Positions 35,625 to 43,654 of a stretch of DNA of 64,000 nt are shown here, one piece after another. The notes under the pieces were generated by a model that searched no databases, had not been told where the DNA came from, and was given only the letters and a program-made list of their open reading frames with translations. This stretch comes from Embleya sp051903075. Lineage in GTDB: Bacteria; Actinomycetota; Actinomycetes; Streptomycetales; Streptomycetaceae. Numbering within the stretch: position 1 is the first letter of the stretch; every line of letters begins with the position of its first letter. A program made the translations under genes and the position numbers. The DNA is taken from the NCBI RefSeq assembly GCF_051903075.1, contig NZ_CP182422.1:4774001-4838000 (forward strand). The letters are read 5' to 3'.

Positions 35625-37043
35625 ATGAGCATCACCGACCGCGGCGTCGTCGAATACATAGGCGCCCACGCCGACGAATTCCTCGCCGATCTGCGCACCT
35701 GGCTGGCCATCCCCTCGATCTCCGGCGACCCCGCGGCCGCGGCCGACGTCGACCGCAGCGCGTGGTGGCTGGGCGGCGCGCTGCTCGACACCGGCTTCCC
35801 CACCGTCGAGGTGTGGGAGACGCCCGGGCTGCCGGCGGTGTTCGCCGAGTGGCCATCGGCCGACCCGGACGCGCCGACGGTGCTCGTGTACGGACACCAC
35901 GACGTGCAGCCTGCGGCGCTCGCCGACGGATGGAGCACGCCGCCGTTCGAGCCGACCGACGTCGGCGACCGGCTGTACGCGCGCGGCGCCGCGGACGACA
36001 AGGGGCAGGTCCTGTTCCACCTGCTCGGGGTGCGCGCGCACCTGGCGGCGACCGGGCGTACCACCCCCGCGGTGAATCTGAAGCTGATCGTGGAGGGCGA
36101 GGAGGAATCCGGCTCGCCGCACCTGGCGGCGCTGCTGCGCGAGCGTCGCGACCGGCTCGCCTGCGACGTCGTGGTGGTCTCCGACACCGGGATGTGGGGC
36201 GCGGACACCCCCAGCACCTGCACCGGGATGCGCGGCCTCGCCGAGGTGCAGATCGACTTCCACGGCCCGAGCGCGGACATCCACTCCGGCTCCTTCGGCG
36301 GCGCGGTGCCCAACCCGGCGACCGCGCTGGCCCGGCTGATCGCCGCGCTGCACGACGAGGACGGGCACGTCACCATCCCCGGCTTCTACTCCGGGGTCGG
36401 CGAACTCACCGAGTACGAGCGGGAGTCGTTCGCCAAGCTGCCGTTCGACGAGAGCGTGTGGCTGGGCAACGCCAAGTCCGGCGCGGCGGCCGGCGAGGCC
36501 GGCTACAGCACCCTGGAGCGGGTGTGGGCGCGCCCGACGGCCGAGGTCAACGGAATCTGGGGCGGCTACATCGGCCCCGGTCGCAAGACCATCGTGCCCA
36601 CCTCGGCGCACGCGAAGGTGTCCTTCCGGCTGGTGGACCGGCAGGACCCGGACGAGATCGAGCGGGTCGTGCGCGCGTGGGTGAGCGAGCGGGTGCCCGC
36701 CGGGATCCGCTGCGAGCTGGACTTCGGTACCGGCGTCCGGCCCTGCCTGACCCCGCTCGACCACCCCGCGCTGCGGGCGGTGGTGCGGGCGATGGGCCGC
36801 GCGTTCGACACCGAGATCCTGTACACCCGCGAGGGCGGCTCCGGGCCGGAGGCGGATCTTCAGGACGTGCTGCGCGCGCCGGTGGTCTTCCTGGGCGTCT
36901 CGCTGCCCGACGACGGCTGGCACTCGATCGACGAGAAGGTGGAGAAGCCGCTGCTGCTCAAGGGCGCGGAGGCCGCCGCGTATCTGTGGGAAGAGCTGGC
37001 CGCGAGTCGGCGCGACGCCGCGGCGGGGAGGGACGAGCGTTGA
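35625..37043 (+). CDS. M20 family dipeptidase
   Basis: 472 residues from ATG 35625. Di-zinc peptidase motifs: VLVYGHHDVQPA (His, Asp), YARGAADDKGQ (bridging Asp), LIVEGEEESGSPH (Glu-Glu), the dimerisation domain with GMRGLAEVQIDFHG, and a C-terminal His in DDGWHSIDEKV. Full length for the family. Cleaves small peptides; substrate specificity unknown. A TTG-started nudC overlaps its stop. Confidence 0.87.
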   Translation: MSITDRGVVEYIGAHADEFLADLRTWLAIPSISGDPAAAADVDRSAWWLGGALLDTGFPTVEVWETPGLPAVFAEWPSADPDAPTVLVYGHHDVQPAALADGWSTPPFEPTDVGDRLYARGAADDKGQVLFHLLGVRAHLAATGRTTPAVNLKLIVEGEEESGSPHLAALLRERRDRLACDVVVVSDTGMWGADTPSTCTGMRGLAEVQIDFHGPSADIHSGSFGGAVPNPATALARLIAALHDEDGHVTIPGFYSGVGELTEYERESFAKLPFDESVWLGNAKSGAAAGEAGYSTLERVWARPTAEVNGIWGGYIGPGRKTIVPTSAHAKVSFRLVDRQDPDEIERVVRAWVSERVPAGIRCELDFGTGVRPCLTPLDHPALRAVVRAMGRAFDTEILYTREGGSGPEADLQDVLRAPVVFLGVSLPDDGWHSIDEKVEKPLLLKGAEAAAYLWEELAASRRDAAAGRDER

Positions 37044-37960
37044 TCCGCCCCAAGCCCGTCGCCGGGCAGGCACTGGCCCGATCCGCGCTCGACCGGGCGT
37101 CCGAACACCGCCTGGACCAGGCGTGGCTGGACGCGGCGTGGGCGCGGCCCGACACGCGCGTACTGGTTTTGGCGCAGGGCCGGGCGCGCTGGTCGGGCGA
37201 GGCGGGCGAACCCCGCCTGCTCCTGGTCGACGCGGCGAGCGCGCCGGTGGGCGAGCGGCGGTTGCTCGGCCTCGACGAGGCCGGCGTGGCGTACTTCGCG
37301 GTGGACGTCGAGAAGTTGCCGGAGCCCGCCGAGGACGGACACGAGGGCGGTCTGCGCGAGTTGGGCACGCTGCTCGACGACCGGGACGCGGGGCTGCTCG
37401 TGCACGCCACCGGGCTGCACCACTGGCATCGCACGCACCGCTTCTGCGCCCGCTGCGGGCAGCCGACCGAGTCGGCCGCGGCCGGGCACGTGCGGCGCTG
37501 CCCGGCCTGTGGCACCGAGCATTACCCGCGCACCGATCCGGCGGTGATCATGCTCGTGCTCGACCGGGACGACCGCTGCCTGCTCGGCCGCCAACCGCAG
37601 TGGCCCGAGCGGCGCTGGTCCACCTTCGCGGGCTTCGTCGAGCCCGGCGAGTCGCTGGAGCAGGCGGTGGCGCGCGAACTGCACGAGGAGGTCGGCGTGG
37701 TGACGTCGGCCACCACCTACGTGGCGAGCCAGCCGTGGCCGTTCCCCTCCAGCCTGATGCTGGGCTTCATGGCCTACGCGGTGGACGACAGGGTGCACGT
37801 GGACGGCGAGGAGATCGCCGAGGCCCGCTGGTTCGACCGCGCCGAGTTCAAGGAGGCGATCGACACGGGCGAGGTACTGATGCCCGGGTCGTTGTCCATC
37901 GCCCGGTACCTGATCGAGAAGTGGTACGGCGGCCCGCTGGACGACGACAACCACTGGTGA
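37040..37960 (+). CDS. nudC: NAD(+)/NADH pyrophosphatase NudC
   Basis: 306 residues, TTG start overlapping the preceding TGA, with GGGGAGGG ahead. Signature features: zinc ribbon CARCG..CPACG (~residues 137-155), Nudix box GFVEPGESLEQAVARELH..EVG, and SQPWPFPSS, the diagnostic NADH pyrophosphatase motif. Known to hydrolyse NADH and decap NAD-capped RNA. The neighbouring mycoredoxin and UvrD2 genes follow the mycobacterial order. Confidence 0.92.
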   Translation: MIRPKPVAGQALARSALDRASEHRLDQAWLDAAWARPDTRVLVLAQGRARWSGEAGEPRLLLVDAASAPVGERRLLGLDEAGVAYFAVDVEKLPEPAEDGHEGGLRELGTLLDDRDAGLLVHATGLHHWHRTHRFCARCGQPTESAAAGHVRRCPACGTEHYPRTDPAVIMLVLDRDDRCLLGRQPQWPERRWSTFAGFVEPGESLEQAVARELHEEVGVVTSATTYVASQPWPFPSSLMLGFMAYAVDDRVHVDGEEIAEARWFDRAEFKEAIDTGEVLMPGSLSIARYLIEKWYGGPLDDDNHW

Positions 37961-37981
37961 GCGCGGGGTGAACACGCTCCT

Positions 37982-38017
37982 GCCGGGTCGGCGACGAGTC
38001 CTCGTCGCCGACCCGGC
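37982..38017. terminator. first of two tandem hairpins after nudC
   Basis: 17-bp stem (37982-37998 with 38001-38017) around a 2-nt tip, starting 22 nt after the nudC stop. Confidence 0.8.
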
Positions 38018-38030
38018 CGGGGAGACCGTG

Positions 38031-38091
38031 CTAGCGCGTGTCTTCAGACCCCCGTCGGGCTCCACGACGGGGGTCTGAAGACACGCGCTAG
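38031..38091. terminator. 27-bp perfect hairpin between nudC and mycoredoxin
   Basis: 38031-38057 pairs perfectly with 38065-38091, loop GGCTCCA. Begins CTAGCGCGTG. Either a strong bidirectional terminator or a small palindromic repeat element; it lies just past the ends of two convergent genes. Confidence 0.8.
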
Positions 38092-38101
38092 GGGGGTGTG
38101 C

Positions 38102-38377
38102 TCAGGCGGCCAGTTCCGACACGGCGGCCTTGACCTGGGCCAGGCTCGGGTTGGTCGCGGTCCACAGCGGCGCGCCGCCGTCGGCGGGCAGGATGACCAG
38201 CGTCGGCACGGTCTGGTTGCCGCCGTTGACGCTCATCACGAAGTCGGCGGCCGCGGGGTCCTGCTCGATGTTCACCTCGGTGTAGGCGATGCCCTCGCGT
38301 TCCATCTGGCTCTTCAGCCGGCGGCAGTAGCCACACCAGGTCGTGCTGTACATCGTCACGGGGGCCGACATCGTCAT
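38102..38377 (-). CDS. mrx1: mycoredoxin (Mrx1-like)
   Basis: 91 residues with the glutaredoxin-type active site WCGYC (Cys15, Cys18), the mycoredoxin signature, and the cis-Pro motif QTVPTLVI. AAAGGAG lies ahead of the ATG. Known role: reduction of mycothiol mixed disulfides on proteins using mycothiol and Mtr. Next to nudC and uvrD2 as in mycobacteria (Rv3198A). Divergent from uvrD2. Confidence 0.9.
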   Translation of the reverse strand: MTMSAPVTMYSTTWCGYCRRLKSQMEREGIAYTEVNIEQDPAAADFVMSVNGGNQTVPTLVILPADGGAPLWTATNPSLAQVKAAVSELAA

Positions 38378-38532
38378 GCGCTCCTTTGTGTTCGCCCGGT
38401 CCGGGAACGGCTGTCCCCAAGCCAAACGTGCGCCCCCTCGGTTTGATTCCACCGGGTCTGCCGACCTGTGGACATCGGGGCCGCTGTGCACAACCGGCCT
38501 CGGTGCGGCGCGATGCCTGAGAGGATGTGCCG

Positions 38533-40749
38533 ATGATCGCTTCCCCCGACGACGTCCTCGACGCGCTCGATCCCGAGCAGCGGCGGGTGGCCGAGGCCGT
38601 CGACGGCGCGGTGTGCGTGCTCGCGGGCGCGGGCACCGGCAAGACCCGGGCGATCACCCACCGGATCGCCTACGGCGTGCTCTCCGGCGCGATGCAGCCG
38701 GGCCAGACCCTGGCGGTCACCTTCACCGCGCGGGCCGCGGGGGAGCTGCGCGGCCGGCTGCGCGACCTGGGCGTCCCGGGCGTACAGGCGCGTACGTTCC
38801 ACTCGGCGGCGCTGCGCCAGCTGTCCTACTTCTGGCCGAAAGTGTTCGGCGGGCCGCCGCCGCAGCTGGTCGAGACCAAGATCATGCTGGTCCGCGACGC
38901 GGTGGCGCACTGCCGGCTGCGCGCCGATCGGGCCGAGCTGCGCGACATCACCGGCGAGATCGAGTGGGCCAAGGCCACCCAGACCGCGCCCGACGACTAC
39001 CCGGGCGCGGTGCTCGCGGCGGGCCGCAAGCCGCCGCGCGCCGCCGCCGAGATCGCGCACGTCTACGCGGCCTACGAGAAGATCAAGTCCGGCAAGGGCC
39101 GGATGGACTTCGAGGACGTGCTGTTGCTCACCATCGGACTGCTCGACGAGCGGCCCGAGGTGCGCGAGGCGGTACAGGCGCAATACCGGCACTTCACCGT
39201 GGACGAGTACCAGGACGTCAACCCGCTCCAGCAGCGCCTGCTCGACCTGTGGTCGACCGGGGCCCGCAGCCTGTGCGTGGTCGGCGACGCGAGCCAGACC
39301 ATCTACTCGTTCACCGGCGCCACACCCGCCTACCTGCTCGGATTCCGCCGCCGCCATCCCGACGCGAAGCTGGTCGAGCTGGTCCGCGACTATCGCTCGA
39401 CCCCGCAGGTGGTGGGCCTGGCGAACCGGCTGCTCGCGCGCGCCGGCGGCGAGGCGGCCAAGCACCGGTTGCAGCTGATCTCGCAGCGCGGCACCGGCCC
39501 GGAGCCCGACTTCGTCGAGCACGCCGACGAACAGGCCGAGGCGGAGAGCACCGCCAAGCGCATCCGCGCGCTGATCGACGACGGGGTGCGGCCCGCCGAG
39601 ATCGCCGTGTTGTTCCGCACCAACGCGCAGTCCGAGTCCTACGAGCAGGCGCTCGCCGACCAGTCGGTGGCCTACCTGCTCAAGGGCGCCGAACGGTTCT
39701 TCGAGCGGCCCGAGATCCGGCAGGCGATGGGCTTCCTGCGCGCGCACGCGATCTCCGGCGGCACCGACGCGGAGGCCGGGCCGTTGGCCGCCGAGGTGCG
39801 CGCGGTGCTCGGCGGCACCGGCTGGAGCGCGGAGCCGCCCGCGGGATCCGGCCAGGCCCGGGAGACGTGGGAGTCGGTGGCCGCGCTGGTCCGGCTGGCC
39901 GAGGAGTTCGCGGTCAAGCGGCCGCAGGCGTCGCTGCGCGACTTCACCGTCGAGCTGGCCGAGCGGGCGAGCGCCCAGCACGCGCCGACGGTGGAGGGCG
40001 TGACCCTCGCGTCGCTGCACGCGGCCAAGGGGCTGGAGTGGGACGCGGTGTTCCTGGTCGGCCTCAACGAGGGCATGATGCCGATCTCCTACGCCGACAC
40101 CCCGGACAAGATCGAGGAGGAGCGCCGGCTGCTCTACGTCGGGGTGACCCGGGCGCGTGAGCGGTTGACCCTGTCCTGGTCGCTGGCGCGCACCCCGGGC
40201 GGGCGCGGGCGTGCGGCGTCGCGGTTCCTGGACGGGCTGCGCGGCCCCGACGGCGGGCGCGGCCTCGGCTCGGCGCGGCCCGACGCGTACCGCTCGCCCG
40301 GCACCGGGGCGAGCCCGGGCGGTGCGGCCCGGCCCCGGCGCAAGGTCGGCCCGGTGCGCTGCCGGGTGTGCGCGCGGGCACTCCAGGACGCCGCCGAGCG
40401 CAAGATCGGTCGCTGCCTGGACTGCCCGTCGGACGTGGACGAGTTCCTGCTCGGCCGACTGCGCGAGTGGCGACTGCGCCGGGCCGACGAGCACAGCCAG
40501 CCCGCCTTCGTGGTCTTCACCGACGCGACGCTCACCGCGATCGCCGAGACCCGTCCGCTCAACGAGCGCCAACTCGCCGCGATTCCGGGGGTGAGCCGGA
40601 CCAAGCTGGAGCGATTCGGTGACGACGTGCTCGCGCTGTGCGCCGGCCACGACCTGGCGATCGAGCCCGATCCGGACGACTATGGGCACATTCCGGAGGT
40701 CGAACAGGACCACGAGTCGGCCATCGAGGATGCCCCCGACGCGGGGTGA
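38533..40749 (+). CDS. uvrD2: ATP-dependent DNA helicase UvrD2
   Basis: 738 residues. Motor motifs AGAGTGKT (Lys37), VDEYQDVNPLQ, GDASQTIYSFTGA, SLHAAKGLEWD and YVGVTRARERL. A tetracysteine zinc motif CRVCARA..CLDCPSDVD and a C-terminal HRDC domain (RPLNERQLAAIPGVSR) identify UvrD2, the actinobacterial helicase in repair. ATG 38533 was chosen over GTG 38527 because GAGAGG is 8 nt ahead. Divergent from mycoredoxin. Confidence 0.9.
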   Translation: MIASPDDVLDALDPEQRRVAEAVDGAVCVLAGAGTGKTRAITHRIAYGVLSGAMQPGQTLAVTFTARAAGELRGRLRDLGVPGVQARTFHSAALRQLSYFWPKVFGGPPPQLVETKIMLVRDAVAHCRLRADRAELRDITGEIEWAKATQTAPDDYPGAVLAAGRKPPRAAAEIAHVYAAYEKIKSGKGRMDFEDVLLLTIGLLDERPEVREAVQAQYRHFTVDEYQDVNPLQQRLLDLWSTGARSLCVVGDASQTIYSFTGATPAYLLGFRRRHPDAKLVELVRDYRSTPQVVGLANRLLARAGGEAAKHRLQLISQRGTGPEPDFVEHADEQAEAESTAKRIRALIDDGVRPAEIAVLFRTNAQSESYEQALADQSVAYLLKGAERFFERPEIRQAMGFLRAHAISGGTDAEAGPLAAEVRAVLGGTGWSAEPPAGSGQARETWESVAALVRLAEEFAVKRPQASLRDFTVELAERASAQHAPTVEGVTLASLHAAKGLEWDAVFLVGLNEGMMPISYADTPDKIEEERRLLYVGVTRARERLTLSWSLARTPGGRGRAASRFLDGLRGPDGGRGLGSARPDAYRSPGTGASPGGAARPRRKVGPVRCRVCARALQDAAERKIGRCLDCPSDVDEFLLGRLREWRLRRADEHSQPAFVVFTDATLTAIAETRPLNERQLAAIPGVSRTKLERFGDDVLALCAGHDLAIEPDPDDYGHIPEVEQDHESAIEDAPDAG

Positions 40750-40786
40750 GATGCGAGGGGTTTCCCTCGAGTGACGAGGGCCATGC

Positions 40787-40826
40787 AATAAATCGTTTGC
40801 GCCTTGCTCCAAACCGCATCTACGCT
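40787..40826 (+). promoter_or_regulatory. whiB7 leader promoter with AT-rich WhiB7 box
   Basis: AT-rich AATAAAT (40787-40793) lies 3 nt before a -35 TTGCGC (40797-40802). After an 18-nt spacer comes the -10 TACGCT (40821-40826). This is the arrangement known for WhiB7-activated promoters, so autoregulation is likely. Confidence 0.65.
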
Positions 40827-40827
40827 C

Positions 40828-40860
40828 ACGAGCACGGTCGGAACGTTCGACCGTGCTCGT
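40828..40860 (+). promoter_or_regulatory. 5' hairpin at the start of the whiB7 leader
   Basis: 13-bp perfect stem (40828-40840 with 40848-40860), loop GAACGTT. It lies at the start of the predicted transcript. Could also serve as a uvrD2 terminator, though no T run follows. Confidence 0.65.
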
Positions 40861-40862
40861 CC

Positions 40863-40919
40863 ATGAAACCTGGAAGCACCCCTGCGGTGTTGCCCCGAAA
40901 CCCTCTCGGAAGGAGGTGA
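40863..40919 (+). CDS. candidate leader peptide 1 of whiB7 (18 aa)
   Basis: An 18-codon ORF, MKPGSTPAVLPRNPLGRR, whose stop codon TGA forms part of the GGAGGTGA ribosome site of the next ORF. That suggests coupling of ribosome movement, but its own ribosome site is weak. Peptide function, if any, would be regulatory. Confidence 0.35.
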   Translation: MKPGSTPAVLPRNPLGRR

Positions 40920-40924
40920 ACGTC

Positions 40925-41347
40925 GTGATTACCAGGAACCTGAAAGCCCAGCGTCAGGCGTTCGCCGTCACTCCGGTCGTGGTGTCGGTGGGCTCCGCCA
41001 AGCTGTCGCATGCCGATCTCTCCGTGTCCACGTCCGGCCTGGCCGGGCTCCCCGTGGTGACGTCCTATGCCGGGACCGATGCCCTGATCACCGCCTCCGC
41101 GCGACTGCGCGGCAACGGCAGTGGTGTGTCCGCAGCAGCGGGCGCCTCAGGTCTCGTCGGTCTGGCGGACAGCGCCGAGGGTCCGTGGCAAGGCGAGCAG
41201 GCAGCGAAGGCGCGTCGCGACGAGCGACCGTCGAGCGCGGCGGCTTGCGAGCAGGCGCAGAAGCAGGAATCGCAGCGGGCCAGTGGCATGACCATGGCCG
41301 GCTTTGCCGGGAACAACGGGTATCCGTCCTGGAGGAACAGGACCTGA
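40925..41347 (+). CDS. upstream ORF of whiB7 (140 codons), probable attenuator leader
   Basis: GTG start with a near-perfect AGGAGGTGA ribosome site 5 nt ahead. Encodes 140 residues (start ITRNLKAQRQAFAVTP, end NNGYPSWRNRT). Composition is Ala/Ser/Gly rich with no domain I recognise. It ends 26 nt before the terminator stem at 41373, so ribosomes stalled by antibiotics in this ORF could prevent terminator formation. Its GC3 bias is moderate, consistent with a translated leader rather than an ordinary enzyme. Confidence 0.6.
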   Translation: MITRNLKAQRQAFAVTPVVVSVGSAKLSHADLSVSTSGLAGLPVVTSYAGTDALITASARLRGNGSGVSAAAGASGLVGLADSAEGPWQGEQAAKARRDERPSSAAACEQAQKQESQRASGMTMAGFAGNNGYPSWRNRT

Positions 41348-41372
41348 CGAGACGTCAGGTCGGCACCCTCCA

Positions 41373-41418
41373 GGGCCGCGGAATCCCGAACACCGGGATC
41401 CGCGGCCCTTGTCTTTTG
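41373..41418 (+). terminator. attenuator terminator upstream of whiB7
   Basis: GGGCCGCGG pairs with CCGCGGCCC, plus inner ATCCCG with CGGGAT (one bulged A), then TTGTCTTTT. An intrinsic terminator in the leader before whiB7, preceded by a small competing stem CTGACG/CGTCAG (41344-41358). Confidence 0.85.
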
Positions 41419-41549
41419 TCGGCTGTCAGCAAAAACCGAGTAGCGACCACCGGGGACGCGAGTCCCACGAATCACAGGAGCACCACGTGCCCCACGGCAA
41501 ACCCCCCGCACCCGGCAGTACAGCCACAGCGACATCGGAGGTAGACCTG

Positions 41550-41825
41550 ATGACCCTCACCGGTTTCGAGGACGTCGAGCAGCTCGAGTCCACGATCCCC
41601 TGCCGTTCCTACGACCCCGAGGTCTTCTTCGCCGAGTCCCCGGAGGACGTCGAGTACGCGAAGGCCCTGTGCCGCGAGTGCCCGGTGCGCGAGATGTGCC
41701 TGCAGGGCGCGCTCGAGCGCCGCGAGCCCTGGGGCGTGTGGGGTGGCGAGCTCTTCGTGCAGGGCGTCGTCGTCGCCCGCAAGCGTCCCCGTGGCCGTCC
41801 GCGCAAGACGGAGGTCGCCGCGTGA
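41550..41825 (+). CDS. whiB7: WhiB7-family transcriptional regulator
   Basis: 91 residues. Four iron-sulfur Cys at 18, 41, 44 and 50 (C..CxxCxxxxxC). The WhiB7-type motif EPWGVWGG (59-66) interacts with the principal sigma factor. A C-terminal AT-hook RPRGRPRK binds DNA. ATG 41550 has GGAGGT 7 nt ahead and gives the usual family length; a GTG at 41487 is alternative. Activates intrinsic antibiotic-resistance genes in response to ribosome-targeting drugs and redox stress. Confidence 0.93.
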   Translation: MTLTGFEDVEQLESTIPCRSYDPEVFFAESPEDVEYAKALCRECPVREMCLQGALERREPWGVWGGELFVQGVVVARKRPRGRPRKTEVAA

Positions 41826-41884
41826 CCCCCCCGGCGGGACCCCGACGCACCAGGACCAGAGATCGCGCGTACGCGCAGGAACCC

Positions 41885-42106
41885 ATGAAGCACATTCACG
41901 ACACGAACGCAGTTCTTCCCATGGACAGGAGCCGGGAGTTGCATCTGATCAACGAAGCCCTGGCGAGGGCTCGGATGGATCAGGAGCTCCGCGAGGCGGA
42001 GCTCCAACGTAGGGCGTACCACGTCCGGATGGCGCGCAGGATGCGTCGTCGGGCCGAGGTCGCCTCCATGCGGGCGCGCCGGGCGCTGGCCATCGCGGTC
42101 ATGTAG
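41885..42106 (+). CDS. small basic helical protein downstream of whiB7
   Basis: 73 residues starting MKHIHDTNAVLPMDRSREL. Very rich in Arg, Ala and Glu, and ends in ARRALAIAVM, predicted to be one long helix. A GTG at 41822 overlapping the whiB7 stop (with GGAGGT upstream) is an alternative start, but that extension uses rare Arg codons. I recall similar short genes after wblC/whiB7 in Streptomyces; no function is known. Confidence 0.6.
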   Translation: MKHIHDTNAVLPMDRSRELHLINEALARARMDQELREAELQRRAYHVRMARRMRRRAEVASMRARRALAIAVM

Positions 42107-42110
42107 TCGA

Positions 42111-42182
42111 GCCGATCCGCGAACGCCGAAGGGCGGGCACCCCACCAAGGGGGCGCCCGCCCTTCGGCGTTCGCGGATCGGC
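42111..42182. terminator. 28-bp perfect hairpin terminator
   Basis: 42111-42138 pairs perfectly with 42155-42182 around a 16-nt loop. It lies between the small gene after whiB7 and the convergent ABC1 kinase gene. Confidence 0.9.
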
Positions 42183-42208
42183 GCCGGGGCCGACCGGCCG
42201 GACGGTGC

Positions 42209-43654
42209 CTAACGACCGGCGGTGTCCGCGTCGCCCGGCGCGTTCTTCGGGGCCGGTGGGTCGGCCGGGTCGTCCTCGATCTCCTCGATGTCCTCGAACT
42301 CCTCGATCGCCTCGAGGGAGAAGTCGAACTCCTCGGCCTCGTAGTCGTCTTCGAAGCCGGGCAGCCAGGTGGCCAGTTCCTCGCGGAAGGGGGCGGTGGC
42401 GCCCAGCTGACACAGCACGCCGATGGTGCTCAGCGTGACCCGGTGGATCAGCAGATAGCTCGGCGGCAGGTTGAGCTGGCGGGCCAGCGCGGAGGCGGGA
42501 TTGCGCGGGTCGCCGATCCGCGCGCCCTGTTCGCGCATCCACGCCCGGGTGAAGGTGAACTCCTCGACCTCGGCCGGCTCCAGGAACGGCAGCAGGTAGT
42601 CCAGCACCTCGCCGGCGTCCAGCTTGATCGACGGCTTGACGAAGCCCTCGGTGCGCAACACCTGCATGACGCTGTCCGCGTCGCCGTCGAGCGCGAGGCG
42701 GAAGGCCCGGCCGATCGGCTCGGGCAGCCCCTCGGGCAACCGGTTGACCGTGCCGAAGTCCAACACGCCCAGGCGCCCGTCGGCCAGCAGCCGGAAGTTG
42801 CCCGGGTGCGAGTCGGCGTGCAGCATGCCGGTGCGGGCCGGACCGGAGAACAGGAAGCGGGTGAGCATGTGCCCGGCTCGGTCGCGCTCCTCCCGGGTGC
42901 CCTTGTCGATCACCTTGGACAGCGGTGTGCCGTCCATCCACTCGGTGATCAGCACCCGTTCGGTCTGGTGCACCACGTGCGGCACGAAGATGTCGGGGTC
43001 GCCGTCGAACTCCACGGCGTGCGCGGTCTGCGCCTCCGCCTCCAGCTGGTAGTCGAGCTCCTCGGCCACCCGGGCCTTGAGTTCGGCGATCAGCGGCTTG
43101 ACGTCGATGCCCGGGATCAGCGCGCCGGCGAAGCGGGCCACGTGGCCGAGCTGGTTGAGGTCGGAGATCAGCGCGTCGCCGGCCCCGGGGTATTGGATCT
43201 TGACCGCGACCGTGCGGCCGTCGTGCCACACGGCCCGGTGCACCTGGCCGATCGAGGCGGCGGCCGCGGGCGTCTCGGAGAACTCCTCGAACAACGTGCG
43301 CCAGTCGTCGCCGAGGTTGTCCGCGAGTGCCTTGTGCACGGTGCGCGCGGGCATCGGTGGCGCCGCGTCCTGAAGTTTGGTCAGGGCCGAGCGGTAGGGC
43401 CCGGCCACCTCCTCGGGCAGCGCCGCCTCGAACACCGACAGGGCCTGCCCGAGTTTCATCGCGCCGCCCTTCAACTCCCCGAGCACCTTGAAGAGTTGTT
43501 GCGCGGTGCGCGCCTGCAGCTCCGCCGCGACGATCTCGGCCGGTCTGCCGCCGATGCGCCTGCCCAGGCCCAGTGTCGCCCGGCCGGCCACCCCCAGCGG
43601 GAGGGACGCGAGCTTTGCGGTGCGGGTGACGGCCCTGCGCGGAAGATCGCTCAC
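42209..43654 (-). CDS. AarF/ABC1 (UbiB-like) family kinase
   Basis: 481 residues. The ABC1 signature KGGAMKLGQALS (KxGQ) is present. AAASIGQVHRAVW replaces the P-loop, and AVKIQYPG supplies the Lys. HADSHPGNF acts as the catalytic loop and LDFGTVNRL as the DFG. These proteins bind nucleotide and influence isoprenoid lipids/quinones or lipid transport. The C-terminal ~60 residues are strongly acidic (EEFEDIEEIEDD). The GTG at 43654 overlaps the preceding ThiF-like stop (GTGA), which supports that start. Confidence 0.85.
   Translation of the reverse strand: MSDLPRRAVTRTAKLASLPLGVAGRATLGLGRRIGGRPAEIVAAELQARTAQQLFKVLGELKGGAMKLGQALSVFEAALPEEVAGPYRSALTKLQDAAPPMPARTVHKALADNLGDDWRTLFEEFSETPAAAASIGQVHRAVWHDGRTVAVKIQYPGAGDALISDLNQLGHVARFAGALIPGIDVKPLIAELKARVAEELDYQLEAEAQTAHAVEFDGDPDIFVPHVVHQTERVLITEWMDGTPLSKVIDKGTREERDRAGHMLTRFLFSGPARTGMLHADSHPGNFRLLADGRLGVLDFGTVNRLPEGLPEPIGRAFRLALDGDADSVMQVLRTEGFVKPSIKLDAGEVLDYLLPFLEPAEVEEFTFTRAWMREQGARIGDPRNPASALARQLNLPPSYLLIHRVTLSTIGVLCQLGATAPFREELATWLPGFEDDYEAEEFDFSLEAIEEFEDIEEIEDDPADPPAPKNAPGDADTAGR

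Noticed and set aside
40863..40919. Treating the 18-codon ORF as a structural protein gene
   Set aside because: It is too short and overlaps the ribosome site of the next ORF; a regulatory leader role is more likely.
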